Source: Parachlamydiaceae bacterium (GTDB taxonomy: Bacteria; Chlamydiota; Chlamydiia; Chlamydiales; Parachlamydiaceae). Taken from it: a stretch of DNA of 21,293 bases. Location: positions 1 to 21,293 of the forward strand of contig JAUXSJ010000186.1 in assembly GCA_030679615.1 (NCBI GenBank), written 5' to 3'. The translations under genes were made by a program, and so were the position numbers. This document shows, piece by piece, positions 7,893 to 15,662 of this stretch; within the stretch, counting starts at the first letter, position 1, and the number at the start of each line of letters is the position of its first letter. Below the pieces are notes generated by a model, which did no database searches, was not told where the DNA came from, and worked only from the letters and a program-made list of their open reading frames with translations.

Positions 7893-9251
7893 CTAAATAT
7901 GAATGTTTTGACGAATAGCCCCTACTTGACGATAAAGTTCTGTATCGGTTTTCATTTTTTCTGCAATTGTCTTTTTAGCATGAAGAATAGTTGAATGCGT
8001 TTTGCCTCCAAAAGAAATCCCTAGCATATTTAAAGACTCATTAATCATTTCTACAGCTAAATACATTGCAATTTGTCTTGGTAGAACAATATTTTTTGTT
8101 CGTGTTGATCCACGCAAATCACTTACTTTAACTTGAAAAGCAGAAGCAACACATTTTAAAATTTGTTCAACTGATACTTTTTCTTGTGGTGCATGATGCA
8201 ACATTTCTTTAAGAGCTTTCGAAACAAGTTCTTCGGTAATATTCAAATTCATCAATCGCGAATAAGCACTTAAACGATTGACAGCTCCTTCGAGTTGACG
8301 AACATTACTATGAATGTGTTCTGCAATATAAAAGGCTACTTCATTTGGTATTTGCATTCCTTTCTGACGTGCTTTTTCATGAAGGATTGCTACACGTGTT
8401 TCCAAATCAGGTTCACCAATATGACCAAATATACCACCAGTCATTTTACCAATCATTCTTTCAGAAAGTTTTAGCAATGATGGGGGTTTATCACTGGTAA
8501 TAACAACTTGAGCACCCTTGTTTTTTAGACACTCAATTGTATAAACGAATTCTTCTTCAAAATTTCTACGAAATTGTAAAAACTGAAAATCATCGAATAA
8601 AAGAACATCAATTTCTTTACGATAAAAATATTTCATTTTATCAATGGATTTATTGCGTAAGCAATCGACTAAATCATTAATAAACGCTTCAGTTGTAATG
8701 CATTGAACGCGTAATTTTTTGTTATTTTCTCGAATATGGTGTCCAATGCTATGCAATAAATGTGTTTTTCCACGTCCTACGTCACCATAAATAATGAGAG
8801 GATTATAAATTTGCCCAGGTTGTTCAGCCACTGCCATCGCAGCAGATTTCACAAATTGATTTGTAGGTCCTTCAATAAATGATTCAAATCGATACTGATT
8901 ATTTAACTTTAAATCAGAATAACCAGGTGTTTTATCATTTTGAATGACAGGGGCTACAGGTTGAGTAATGATTGGTGTAGTTGTTTTTCTTACAGGCGGT
9001 GGTGCTATGATAAATTTAATTGAGGGTTCACCAAATCGATCAACAGGCAAAAATGCACATAATTCTTTTTTATAATTTGAAAGGAGGTATTCCTGAACAA
9101 AAATATTAGGAACTTCCAATGTAATCTCCTCATCCGTTGCTTCAACAACACGAATAGGAGCAAGCCAATTACCAAATGCGGTTACAGAACATTTTGTTTT
9201 TACAAATTGTAAAAAGTCAGTCCAAGTTTCACGCGAGTTGCAAGCGAGCAT
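7893..9251 (-). CDS. dnaA2: DnaA replication initiator paralog, chlamydial DnaA2 type
   Basis: A 452-residue AAA+ protein of the DnaA family: domain I about 1-75, Pro-rich linker about 82-110, AAA+ domain about 115-335, DNA-binding domain IV about 355-452. Walker A is GDVGRGKT (156-163), Walker B LLFDD (217-221), and sensor II lies in SNVRQLEG. The box VII segment that normally reads as SRF-xWGL is IGKMTGGIFG, putting Lys269 where other DnaA proteins have the arginine finger. The domain IV signature reads GKTHSTILHA instead of the usual GRDHTTVLHA. Chlamydiae carry two dnaA genes; the divergence and the SycD-like neighbour suggest the second one. AAGGG about 10 bp upstream supports the ATG at 9251. 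It forms a unit with corA. Family certain; DnaA2 identity inferred. Confidence 0.93.
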   Translation of the reverse strand: MLACNSRETWTDFLQFVKTKCSVTAFGNWLAPIRVVEATDEEITLEVPNIFVQEYLLSNYKKELCAFLPVDRFGEPSIKFIIAPPPVRKTTTPIITQPVAPVIQNDKTPGYSDLKLNNQYRFESFIEGPTNQFVKSAAMAVAEQPGQIYNPLIIYGDVGRGKTHLLHSIGHHIRENNKKLRVQCITTEAFINDLVDCLRNKSIDKMKYFYRKEIDVLLFDDFQFLQFRRNFEEEFVYTIECLKNKGAQVVITSDKPPSLLKLSERMIGKMTGGIFGHIGEPDLETRVAILHEKARQKGMQIPNEVAFYIAEHIHSNVRQLEGAVNRLSAYSRLMNLNITEELVSKALKEMLHHAPQEKVSVEQILKCVASAFQVKVSDLRGSTRTKNIVLPRQIAMYLAVEMINESLNMLGISFGGKTHSTILHAKKTIAEKMKTDTELYRQVGAIRQNIHI

Positions 9252-10194
9252 ATTTTACTATCCCTTAAAAGTTATAAACAACGTTTCCACACATAATTCT
9301 GAAGCGATTTATAGTAAGAATCTAGCATGGTTGAATCAAAGCTGGCAAGCAATTTTCTCCATCTTGAATTTGAAAAATGAGTAAATCCCTGATTATCAAA
9401 TCAGGAAAGCCCAAATAAAATATTCTTTTATATTTTTTTAATGAAAAGATAAAACGTTTTTTTTATCTGTTGATTTTTAGTAACTTAAGAATATGTTGAT
9501 AAATTGTTCAGTGTTCGAAAGTTTTAAAATTCAATGGATTGTTACACAAAAAAGATTGGTAGGATTTGGAAATTTATTTTTGTTTCAAAAAATATTAGAA
9601 ATTATTTTACCGTTGAATTCAAAATTGATCTTTGCGCGGAGTGTCAAATATTTTTTAAAGAACGATTTGTGTTTAAATCCAGGTTCTCCATTTCTAAAGA
9701 GTATTCGTCATGAGCATTTAGATATTTAAAAAGAGTCTAGTAAAAAAAATGTTTCAACTTTAAGAGCTTTTCGACGTTCTTTTCAAGTGATTTGTAGTCT
9801 AGACTTTATTCTGGGCTTGTTTTTGCAGGCTTTAGTCTGCAAGTCCCGCTATTTAAAAATATCAAAAACCGACACGAAAATTCGATAGATTTATTGATTT
9901 CAACAATAATGAAATTAGTCTACGTGAAAAAGAGAGTAAATCATGTAAACCATTAAAGACGATTATCCTTATGGCAGTTTTCTATGATAATTCTTAACTG
10001 ATTTGCAGGCTAAAACCTGAAAAAACAAGCTCAGACTAAAGTCTAGGATACAAAACACTCGAAAAGTCTTGCAGTTTAACACAACTTTTTCTTGGGTTCT
10101 TATTTACATGTCAAGAAAAGAGCTGTCTTACTGTAAATGCAGTGCCTTCGCACTCCAAAATATTCTTAGGGCTTTTGAGATAGGTAAATGAAAT
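9252..10194. other. Long intergenic gap, non-coding, with repeats
   Basis: The gap holds the inverted repeat at 9742-10094, a 7-bp hairpin at 9388-9405 (CCTGATT, ATCA loop, AATCAGG), and at 10121-10159 fragments shared with other repeats: gtcttactgtaa resembles the complement of 6738-6756, and ccttcgcactccaaaa matches 221-236. A 78-codon frame at 9493-9729 has no ribosome-binding site and no recognisable protein features, so I do not call it a gene. Confidence 0.6.
9742..10094. repeat. Inverted repeat of about 350 bp between dnaA2 and the TPR gene
   Basis: Bases 9793-9842 pair with 10002-10051 over about 50 bp (shared ctagacttta, gcttgttttt and caggcttta blocks), and the outer flanks 9743-9774 and 10059-10093 also pair. 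The central unpaired part is about 155 bp. It has no coding content and resembles the other palindromic elements in architecture but not in sequence. It separates two genes that I recall as adjacent in Chlamydia. Confidence 0.8.
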
Positions 10195-10590
10195 TTAAGA
10201 ATGAGCCATAATAAGAGCTTTAGCGACATTAGCAATATATTTATCTTTTTCATTTTTAAGAATATGAGCTAATTTTAAACCCTCATCTTTTTTATTAAGC
10301 ATAAAAAAAGCTTTGGATACATTAAGTAAGGTGGGTGCGTGATTTCCTTCTAGCTGTAATGCTCGATCAAAATATTTCATTGCTTCTGCTGGGCGGTTCA
10401 GTTGAATATATATGGCACCTAAGGTTTGTAAGTCATAGGCATTTTCTGGTTTGAATAAAATTAAAGCCTTAAAAAATGAAAGAGCAATATCGTATTTTCC
10501 CTGTCTTAAATAAGAATATCCAGCATACCTAAGTTCTTCAGTATGATCTTCTCCCCAACCTAAAGTATCTAACCAATTAATTTTACTCAT
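10195..10590 (-). CDS. SycD/LcrH-like TPR protein (possible type III secretion chaperone)
   Basis: A 131-residue all-helical protein made almost entirely of three tetratricopeptide repeats (about residues 17-120: LRYAGYSYLRQGKYDIALSF, LQTLGAIYIQLNRPAEAMKY, LLNVSKAFFMLNKKDEGLKL). The small size and three-TPR layout match SycD/LcrH class II chaperones of type III secretion. Position beside a DnaA2-type gene suggests the counterpart of Chlamydia CT274, from memory of gene order. It begins 3 bp after the stop of the upstream acidic-protein gene, whose end supplies AAGG as a ribosome-binding site, so the two are co-transcribed. The partner protein and any role in secretion are inferred; a generic TPR scaffold is the alternative. 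Confidence 0.75.
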   Translation of the reverse strand: MSKINWLDTLGWGEDHTEELRYAGYSYLRQGKYDIALSFFKALILFKPENAYDLQTLGAIYIQLNRPAEAMKYFDRALQLEGNHAPTLLNVSKAFFMLNKKDEGLKLAHILKNEKDKYIANVAKALIMAHS

Positions 10591-10593
10591 TTT

Positions 10594-11040
10594 TTAACCT
10601 TGAAGAAACTGGCCCATTCGGCCAACAATAAAGCTTAGCAATTGATTTATACTTTTTATTTGTGCAAAGCAAGCCTTAATCGTTGCTTTTTCCTTTTCTT
10701 CTTCTTCAGAATCACATTTAAATTCATCAAGGTGTTTTTCACTCTCTTCTTCTTCTTCAAAGGAACCCATACTTGGGGCAACACGAAAAAAACCGAAAGG
10801 GGATCGTCGTTGATTTTTGTATCTTGGTGGTGGTGAAAAAAAAGCCCATGGAGATACTGAAGGAACACCTAATAAAGTTTCTAATTCAGATAAACGAGGG
10901 GAAATAGAGACGATGTTTAATTGAGCAGGAATGCTTGATGCTTCATCAAGATGATATTGTTGATTAATTTGTTCAACAAGCTGTGTACGTTTGGCATATT
11001 GAACGTAAATGCCTATATCTAATTTGTCAATTGTTGTCAT
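10594..11040 (-). CDS. Acidic hypothetical protein co-transcribed with the TPR gene
   Basis: A 148-residue protein with no signal peptide or membrane segment. The N-terminal half (TQLVEQINQQYHL, PRLSELETLLGVP) looks helical; a Pro/aromatic stretch (WAFFSPPPRYKNQRRSPFGFF) leads into a strongly acidic block at about residues 95-117 (EEEEESEK, SEEEEKEK); the C-terminus (IKSINQLLSFIVGRMGQFL) is an amphipathic helix. Coupling to a SycD-like TPR gene 3 bp downstream suggests a binding partner or cargo. By position it may correspond to Chlamydia CT273, but I cannot verify sequence similarity. Function unknown. Confidence 0.75.
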   Translation of the reverse strand: MTTIDKLDIGIYVQYAKRTQLVEQINQQYHLDEASSIPAQLNIVSISPRLSELETLLGVPSVSPWAFFSPPPRYKNQRRSPFGFFRVAPSMGSFEEEEESEKHLDEFKCDSEEEEKEKATIKACFAQIKSINQLLSFIVGRMGQFLQG

Positions 11041-11359
11041 TGCAACTCAATTGGTTATTATTAACTATGTATTCTACATATCATTTATTTTAACATCATA
11101 TTATTTATAAGTAAAATTTATTAAATGTTAGAATTTCATCATGCCATATAAGGATTAATCATCTAGGTTTTTAATTTGCTTGAGACTTTCACATTGGTCT
11201 TGCAATAACGGTAAATATTCATGTACACTGTTTAAACTGTAAATGTTTTTAGTCAATGCTATCCACTTAAAATCTTAAGATTTCAATCAAAATTTAGGTT
11301 GATGCGTTGCTCTCTTAATTTTTTGTTTAAGCTAATGTCATTTGTAAAGGTTAATTGTT
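11041..11359. other. Divergent intergenic region, no gene seen
   Basis: A 319-bp AT-rich gap between the leftward acidic-protein gene and the rightward tyrP. It should hold two divergent promoters, but I see no pair of -35/-10 boxes good enough to name, and no repeat matching the others in the window. Confidence 0.5.
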
Positions 11360-12556
11360 ATGAATAAATCATCAGGTAGTCTGTTAGGAGGCTCTTTTCT
11401 TATTGCGGGAACGACAATAGGAGGAGGAATGTTAGCTCTTCCTGTAACAACAAGTCAGGTAGGCTTCATCCCAGCAGTTATTATTTTTTTTATTTGCTGG
11501 TTGTTCATGGCAAGCACGGGGCTTTTATTTTTAGAAATTTCTCAATGGATGAAAAGAGAAGCGAATATTGTGACCATGGCAGAGGGGACATTAGGTCAAA
11601 TTGGAAAGTGGATTGCCTGGGTTGTTTATTTATTTTTGTTTTATTGTTTAACAGTAGCTTACATAGTCGGTTGCGGAAATATTTTAGTAGAAATGTCAGG
11701 GTCTCAAATTTCTGATTGGCTTGCGCCGATTATTTTTGTGATTCTTTTTGCTCCATTAATCATGATACCCACGGTTTTAGCTAGTCGGCTCAATATATTG
11801 TTAGTGATTGGATTGGCTTTATCTTATTTTGGTTTTGTATTCTTGGGCTTTAGTCATGTGAAGGCGGATTTATTATTAACTCATGATTGGTCCTATGCAA
11901 TGTACACATTGCCTATTTCATTTGTCGCATTTGCTTATCAGGGAATAATTCCAACTTTATTTACTTATATGCATCATGATGTTGCAAAAACTCGTAAAGC
12001 AATATTAATCGGAAGTTTTATTCCTTTGATAGCATATATCATTTGGGAGTGGTTGATTCTTGGAATTGTTCCTTTTGATGGACCTCAAGGATTAAAGGAT
12101 GCATTAATGGCAGGACATAATGCTGTTTATCCTTTGAAATTTTTTCTAAAAAATAATTTTATTTATTTATTAGGACAATCTTTTGCTTTTTTTGCTTTAG
12201 TGACATCTTTTTTAGGTGTTTCATTAGGTTTAAGAGATTTTTTAGCAGATGGATTAAAGATTAAAAAAAATTTAAAAGGAAAATTGACCTTAGCACTTCT
12301 TGTTTTTTTTATACCGTTGATGATAGCCGTGACATATCCGCATATTTTTTTAATATCTCTTGATTATGCTGGGGGATTTGGTTCTGCAATTTTATTAGGA
12401 CTTCTACCTATTCTCATGGTGTGGAGTGGGCGTTATCGTCAACATTTAAGTCCAAACAAGCCTCAGTTACCAGGTGGAAAGGGATTGTTGATAGGTTTGG
12501 GAATATTTGTTACGGTTGAAATTATAAGTGAAAGTATTCATGTATTTTTTATGTAA
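11360..12556 (+). CDS. tyrP: Aromatic amino acid permease, TyrP/HAAAP family
   Basis: A 398-residue inner-membrane protein with about eleven hydrophobic helices and short loops, the HAAAP-family size. The N-terminus GSFLIAGTTIGGGMLALPV is the characteristic first helix with the broken GTxIGxGMLALP motif that binds substrate in this superfamily. Other family-like segments are VAFAYQGIIPTLFTYM and SFLGVSLGLRDFLADGL. It would import tyrosine (or tryptophan) by proton symport, fitting an amino-acid-scavenging intracellular bacterium. The ATG is preceded by AAAGG about 9 bp upstream. It looks monocistronic; the tRNA gene follows with its own promoter. Substrate choice between Tyr and Trp cannot be fixed from sequence alone; TyrP is the usual chlamydial annotation. 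Confidence 0.92.
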   Translation: MNKSSGSLLGGSFLIAGTTIGGGMLALPVTTSQVGFIPAVIIFFICWLFMASTGLLFLEISQWMKREANIVTMAEGTLGQIGKWIAWVVYLFLFYCLTVAYIVGCGNILVEMSGSQISDWLAPIIFVILFAPLIMIPTVLASRLNILLVIGLALSYFGFVFLGFSHVKADLLLTHDWSYAMYTLPISFVAFAYQGIIPTLFTYMHHDVAKTRKAILIGSFIPLIAYIIWEWLILGIVPFDGPQGLKDALMAGHNAVYPLKFFLKNNFIYLLGQSFAFFALVTSFLGVSLGLRDFLADGLKIKKNLKGKLTLALLVFFIPLMIAVTYPHIFLISLDYAGGFGSAILLGLLPILMVWSGRYRQHLSPNKPQLPGGKGLLIGLGIFVTVEIISESIHVFFM

Positions 12557-12572
12557 GTTATAACGAGATTCT

Positions 12573-12592
12573 CCTTTGAAAAAATTCAAAGG
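12573..12592. other. Perfect 8-bp stem-loop after tyrP, overlapping the tRNA promoter
   Basis: CCTTTGAA and TTCAAAGG flank a four-A loop. There is no following T run on either strand, so it is a poor intrinsic terminator. It covers the -35 box of the tRNA-Leu promoter, so it could equally be an operator-like dyad. Confidence 0.5.
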
Positions 12593-12603
12593 AATCATAT
12601 ACT
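12576..12603 (+). promoter_or_regulatory. Promoter of tRNA-Leu(CAA)
   Basis: TTGAAA (12576-12581, 5 of 6 to consensus) and TATACT (12598-12603, 5 of 6) are spaced 16 bp. The expected start point, near 12610, lies about 9 bp before the mature tRNA 5' end. This is the best sigma-70-type promoter match that I found in the window. Confidence 0.65.
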
Positions 12604-12618
12604 TTCGAGTATTCTTAT

Positions 12619-12701
12619 GCCGATGTGGCGAAATGGTAGACGCGGTAGACTCAAAATCTACTTCTAGCGATAGAGTGCTGGTTCGAGTCCGGTCATCGGC
12701 A
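12619..12701 (+). tRNA. trnL-CAA: tRNA-Leu (anticodon CAA)
   Basis: An 83-base class II tRNA. The acceptor stem GCCGATG pairs with CATCGGC. The anticodon stem GTAGA/TCTAC (12645-12649 and 12657-12661) holds the loop CTCAAAA with anticodon CAA at 12652-12654, reading UUG leucine codons. The variable arm is long, as expected for leucine, and the T arm has TTCGAGT. The discriminator base is A, typical of tRNA-Leu. The 3' CCA is not encoded, so it must be added enzymatically. Confidence 0.96.
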
Positions 12702-12705
12702 ATTT

Positions 12706-12742
12706 AACCGATTGGTTCGCAAGAATCATTCGGTTTTTTTTT
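12706..12742 (+). terminator. Rho-independent terminator of the tRNA-Leu gene
   Basis: A 13-bp stem with two mismatches (AACCGATTGGTTC against GAATCATTCGGTT) closes on a GCAA tetraloop and runs straight into nine T residues. This is a canonical intrinsic terminator 4 bp after the tRNA, separating it from the ASCH gene. Confidence 0.9.
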
Positions 12743-12774
12743 GTTAATTTTTTTTAATATTAGGGTAATTGAGA

Positions 12775-13119
12775 ATGGCAGTTTATCAAATTCATTGCGA
12801 AGAGCCTTGGTTTTCACTGATTCGTAATGGTAAGAAGCCTGTGGAAGGTAGAAAGAACACTCATTCTTATAGAAGATTAAAGGTTGGCGATAAGATTAAT
12901 TTTTTAAATGGAACAGAGAGTTTTATTGCCGTTGTGCAAGAAATCCGTCACTATCCTTCACTTGATGAATATTTCCAAGATGTCACACTTGAAAAAGCCC
13001 TTCCGGGAGTAACATCTATTGAGGAAGGAAAGAATATTTATTTTCAGTGGAGTAGTGAAGCCAAAATCAAAGAATTTGGTTTTTTAGGCATTTTTATTAA
13101 GCCTCAAGGTATTTTATAG
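12775..13119 (+). CDS. ASCH-domain protein
   Basis: A 114-residue cytoplasmic protein consisting of one ASCH domain (PUA-like beta barrel, proposed RNA binding or nucleotide processing). Family features are the N-terminal strand-helix EEPWFSLIRNGKKPVEGR, with the conserved Lys/Glu-Arg end of the helix, then LKVGDKINFLNG, VVQEI, and the C-terminal strand FGFLGIFIKP. An in-frame TTG six bases earlier would add two residues, but TAGGG lies 9 bp before ATG 12775 and only 3 bp before the TTG, so the ATG is preferred. It sits directly after the tRNA terminator. A degenerate copy of its 3' end lies at 15663-15745. The molecular function of the family is not well established. Confidence 0.85.
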   Translation: MAVYQIHCEEPWFSLIRNGKKPVEGRKNTHSYRRLKVGDKINFLNGTESFIAVVQEIRHYPSLDEYFQDVTLEKALPGVTSIEEGKNIYFQWSSEAKIKEFGFLGIFIKPQGIL

Positions 13120-13596
13120 TATTTCTTTTGCATAGGTTTCAAATTTTATCAATTTCAATCCGAGTCAAATTTGTATTTAGTTTAATTGATACAATTTGTA
13201 TCGATTATATAGTAAAAAACGAAGACAAGTCTAAATTACGAACATTCGGTAATTCTTCAACAAAACTACTCGAACTTTGCCTTTCGATGATTTAAATTTT
13301 ATTTAGGGGAATACAGAAGTGACTCCAATTAAAAATTAGAAATTATGGAAGAATAAGTTAGACTTCAGAAAATCAAAATTTGACTGTGGAAGGCTATTTG
13401 TTACAACACAGTTTGCCTGTAATGTTTCGCTATCCTTTATCTATCATAATATTTTATGTTTTTTATAATAAATTAATAGTTGATCAATATTTAATAACTT
13501 AATAAAACAATTAAAAAAAATTAATAATTCTTCTTTAAAATAATAATTATATAATTTAATGAGTTAAATAGTAATAATTTAATGGAGTTTTTTAAT
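13120..13596. other. AT-rich intergenic region, no gene seen
   Basis: This stretch of about 480 bp becomes extremely AT-rich over its last 150 bp, upstream of the ankyrin gene, where several TATAAT-like words make promoter choice arbitrary. A perfect 7-bp dyad GATACAA-T-TTGTATC lies at 13188-13202 and could be an operator. No coding or repeat content is otherwise evident. Confidence 0.5.
13584..13587 (+). promoter_or_regulatory. Shine-Dalgarno that fixes the ankyrin protein start
   Basis: GGAG lies 9 bp before ATG 13597. The earlier in-frame ATG at 13582 overlaps the GGAG itself and has no site of its own, so 13597 is the likelier start. Confidence 0.65.
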
Positions 13597-15408
13597 ATGA
13601 GTATTTCTTCTGATTCTGGTGCTTTACATGCCGAAGAGAAAAGATGGAATAAAAAGTCAGATTTAGTCAAAAGCGATCAAAAAGCATTACCTTTTTTTGG
13701 TAAATTAAGGACACGTATTGCTGATGCCATCTTTAAAAAATCTACTTCAAAAATAAATGATGTTGCTAATCAAAGGTTAGCTAGTATATCTAATTCTGGA
13801 GATAATTCAAATTTTAAGCCCGGAGATAGATTACCTAAAGCAGAACTTCTTAAATCTTATTCGAATATAAATTTTGAAATTTCGTCCGGTATTGATCCAG
13901 AGTCTTCAAAGGTAAAAGAAACATTTCGTTCTCATCTAACGGGTGAATCCTTTAATAAAAATCAGATTGAAATCAAAGAAACTGAAGTAGAGGAAATAAT
14001 TATAAAAGAACAAGATGCAATTGAAAGCGATCAAACTGTTTCGATCCATGAAAAACTAGAAGATAAGCCTTCCCTAAATGAAGAGCAAGAAATAAACCTA
14101 AGTGAAGATCAAGAAATAAATGACTTTCGACAAAAGATTGAATTCCTAATCGAGAAAGGTGATGTTGACCATGTTGACAATAAAGGAATTTCAGCTTTAA
14201 TGTATGCGATTTTAAAAAAAGATTTTTATTCAGCTGAATTATTAATTAAAAATGGTGCTAATGTCAATCTTAAGGATAAAAAAGAATGTACAGCTTTAAT
14301 TTATGCATTGAAAATTGAAAAATTTGATTCTATTCAATTAGAATTAGTAAAATTATTAATTAATAATAAAGCAATTATCGATGATTCAATATCGGGAGGT
14401 TTATTTAAAGCAATACATGAAGAAAAATACGAATTAATTCAATTATTAATAGAAAATAAGATAGATGTTAATGTAAGTAGGTATTTTGGTTATACAGCTC
14501 GATTATTACTGAAACACATGTACAAACCACAAAGCTTTAAAGAATTTATAGACACACAAGATGTAAAATTGACCAATATTGATAAACAATATAAGCTATT
14601 AAAACTTGTTGGACAAGTCACTTCTCTTACTTCAAAATTTACATTAGGTAGCAAAAAAATTTATTTTGAGGGATTACAACCTGAATTATCAAGTATGTTA
14701 TATAGCCAAATAAAAAAAAATTTACAAAATTTTGCAAAATATGAAAAAAATATACAACTCTTACCTTTAGACTTGCTCACTCAAGCACTAGAAGTTGGTT
14801 TAAATTCAACTGAAGTTTCTGTTGATCACTTAATAGAATTATATGATGCGAATATTCCACTTATCTTTAACGTAGGATATTCGATCGACACAGGATCTTT
14901 GATCGAAATTAGCGCACATGTTGTAAATATTGTGATATGGAAAGATTATTTAATTCTATCAAATCGTGGGGGAGGGCTAGAAAATGGTCATAAAACTTAC
15001 AAAATACCTAAATCAGCGAATTTGAAAGATCATATTGAAGCAATTCAAAAATTGAAAACTGAAAAGGAATATAAAGATTATTTTAGCACATTAAATTTTC
15101 CACTTGAAAATGATTTTAATAAGCAAGTGAGTTCTCTACCTCTTCAAATTTCAGGAAATTGCTCCTACGCTAGTTTAGAAGGTGCTTTATTTATGATTTC
15201 ACAATTAAATATTTGGAATAATGTCGATAAATCACAAATAAATAATCAATTGAACGACAACCGCAAGATTTTCCTTAGATTTCAACAGTTCCAAATCAAA
15301 GAATACTTACGTCGAATTGACGAATTAGATCCCTCTATTCTTTCTTCGAGGGCTCGTAAGAATATTAATTCAATGATTAAACGATTGTCCTTTCAAATGA
15401 CACTTTAA
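13597..15408 (+). CDS. Ankyrin-repeat protein with a possible permuted papain-like C-terminal domain
   Basis: A 603-residue protein with no signal peptide. Residues 1-165 are polar and probably disordered. Residues about 170-307 hold three to four ankyrin repeats (KGISALMYAILKKDFYSAEL, ECTALIYALKIEKFDS, LFKAIHEEKYELIQLLIENK). The C-terminal domain (about 360-603) is not an ankyrin domain: it contains AHVVNIVIWKDYLILSNRGG with His441 and Asn456, then LQISGNCSYASLEGAL with Gln517 and Cys522 at the start of a helix. This resembles papain-like active-site elements but with His/Asn before Gln/Cys, as in circularly permuted members. Enzyme activity is a hypothesis. The domain combination suggests an effector that enters the host cell. 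It is a single gene, followed by a long hairpin. Confidence 0.8.
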   Translation: MSISSDSGALHAEEKRWNKKSDLVKSDQKALPFFGKLRTRIADAIFKKSTSKINDVANQRLASISNSGDNSNFKPGDRLPKAELLKSYSNINFEISSGIDPESSKVKETFRSHLTGESFNKNQIEIKETEVEEIIIKEQDAIESDQTVSIHEKLEDKPSLNEEQEINLSEDQEINDFRQKIEFLIEKGDVDHVDNKGISALMYAILKKDFYSAELLIKNGANVNLKDKKECTALIYALKIEKFDSIQLELVKLLINNKAIIDDSISGGLFKAIHEEKYELIQLLIENKIDVNVSRYFGYTARLLLKHMYKPQSFKEFIDTQDVKLTNIDKQYKLLKLVGQVTSLTSKFTLGSKKIYFEGLQPELSSMLYSQIKKNLQNFAKYEKNIQLLPLDLLTQALEVGLNSTEVSVDHLIELYDANIPLIFNVGYSIDTGSLIEISAHVVNIVIWKDYLILSNRGGGLENGHKTYKIPKSANLKDHIEAIQKLKTEKEYKDYFSTLNFPLENDFNKQVSSLPLQISGNCSYASLEGALFMISQLNIWNNVDKSQINNQLNDNRKIFLRFQQFQIKEYLRRIDELDPSILSSRARKNINSMIKRLSFQMTL

Positions 15409-15464
15409 ATTATTCATGTCCGAAAATAAATATTTCGATGATCTATAGACTCGCTTCCAAAAGC

Positions 15465-15661
15465 CCTTCCTGGTTTATAGTCGATTAAATTACATTTGAT
15501 AATTTTTGACCGCGTCAAAGCCTCGAGATTGAAAAATTTTTTCATGTCCAATATTGATTTAATATTGCACATGAAAAAATTTATTCAATCGCGAGAGCTT
15601 TCACGCTGGTCAAAATTTTATCAACTGTGATTTAATCGACTATAACATCAATTCAGGAAGG
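15465..15661. repeat. Long near-perfect hairpin of about 200 bp
   Basis: The left arm 15465-15555 and right arm 15561-15661 are reverse complements, apart from scattered mismatches and about 10 extra bases on the right, closing to a 5-base loop (CAATATT-gattt-AATATTG). Long blocks such as tatagtcgattaaat and ttttttcatgt pair exactly. It lies between the convergent ankyrin and Gly-rich genes. It could be a repeat element and, if transcribed, a strong bidirectional hairpin. A partial arm-like match appears at 21134-21185. Confidence 0.88.
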
Positions 15662-15662
15662 T

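Noticed and set aside
9252..9490. Possible replication origin with DnaA boxes beside dnaA2
   Set aside because: Only a poor match (GTTTCCACA, two differences from TTATCCACA) is present and no cluster of boxes is seen.
9493..9729. A 78-codon open frame in the dnaA2-TPR gap
   Set aside because: No Shine-Dalgarno, no recognisable domain, and it adjoins repeat DNA; chance frame in AT-rich sequence is more likely.
4159..10094. CRISPR array
   Set aside because: The repeats are long palindromes at irregular distances, without short repeats and similar-length spacers, and no cas gene is present.
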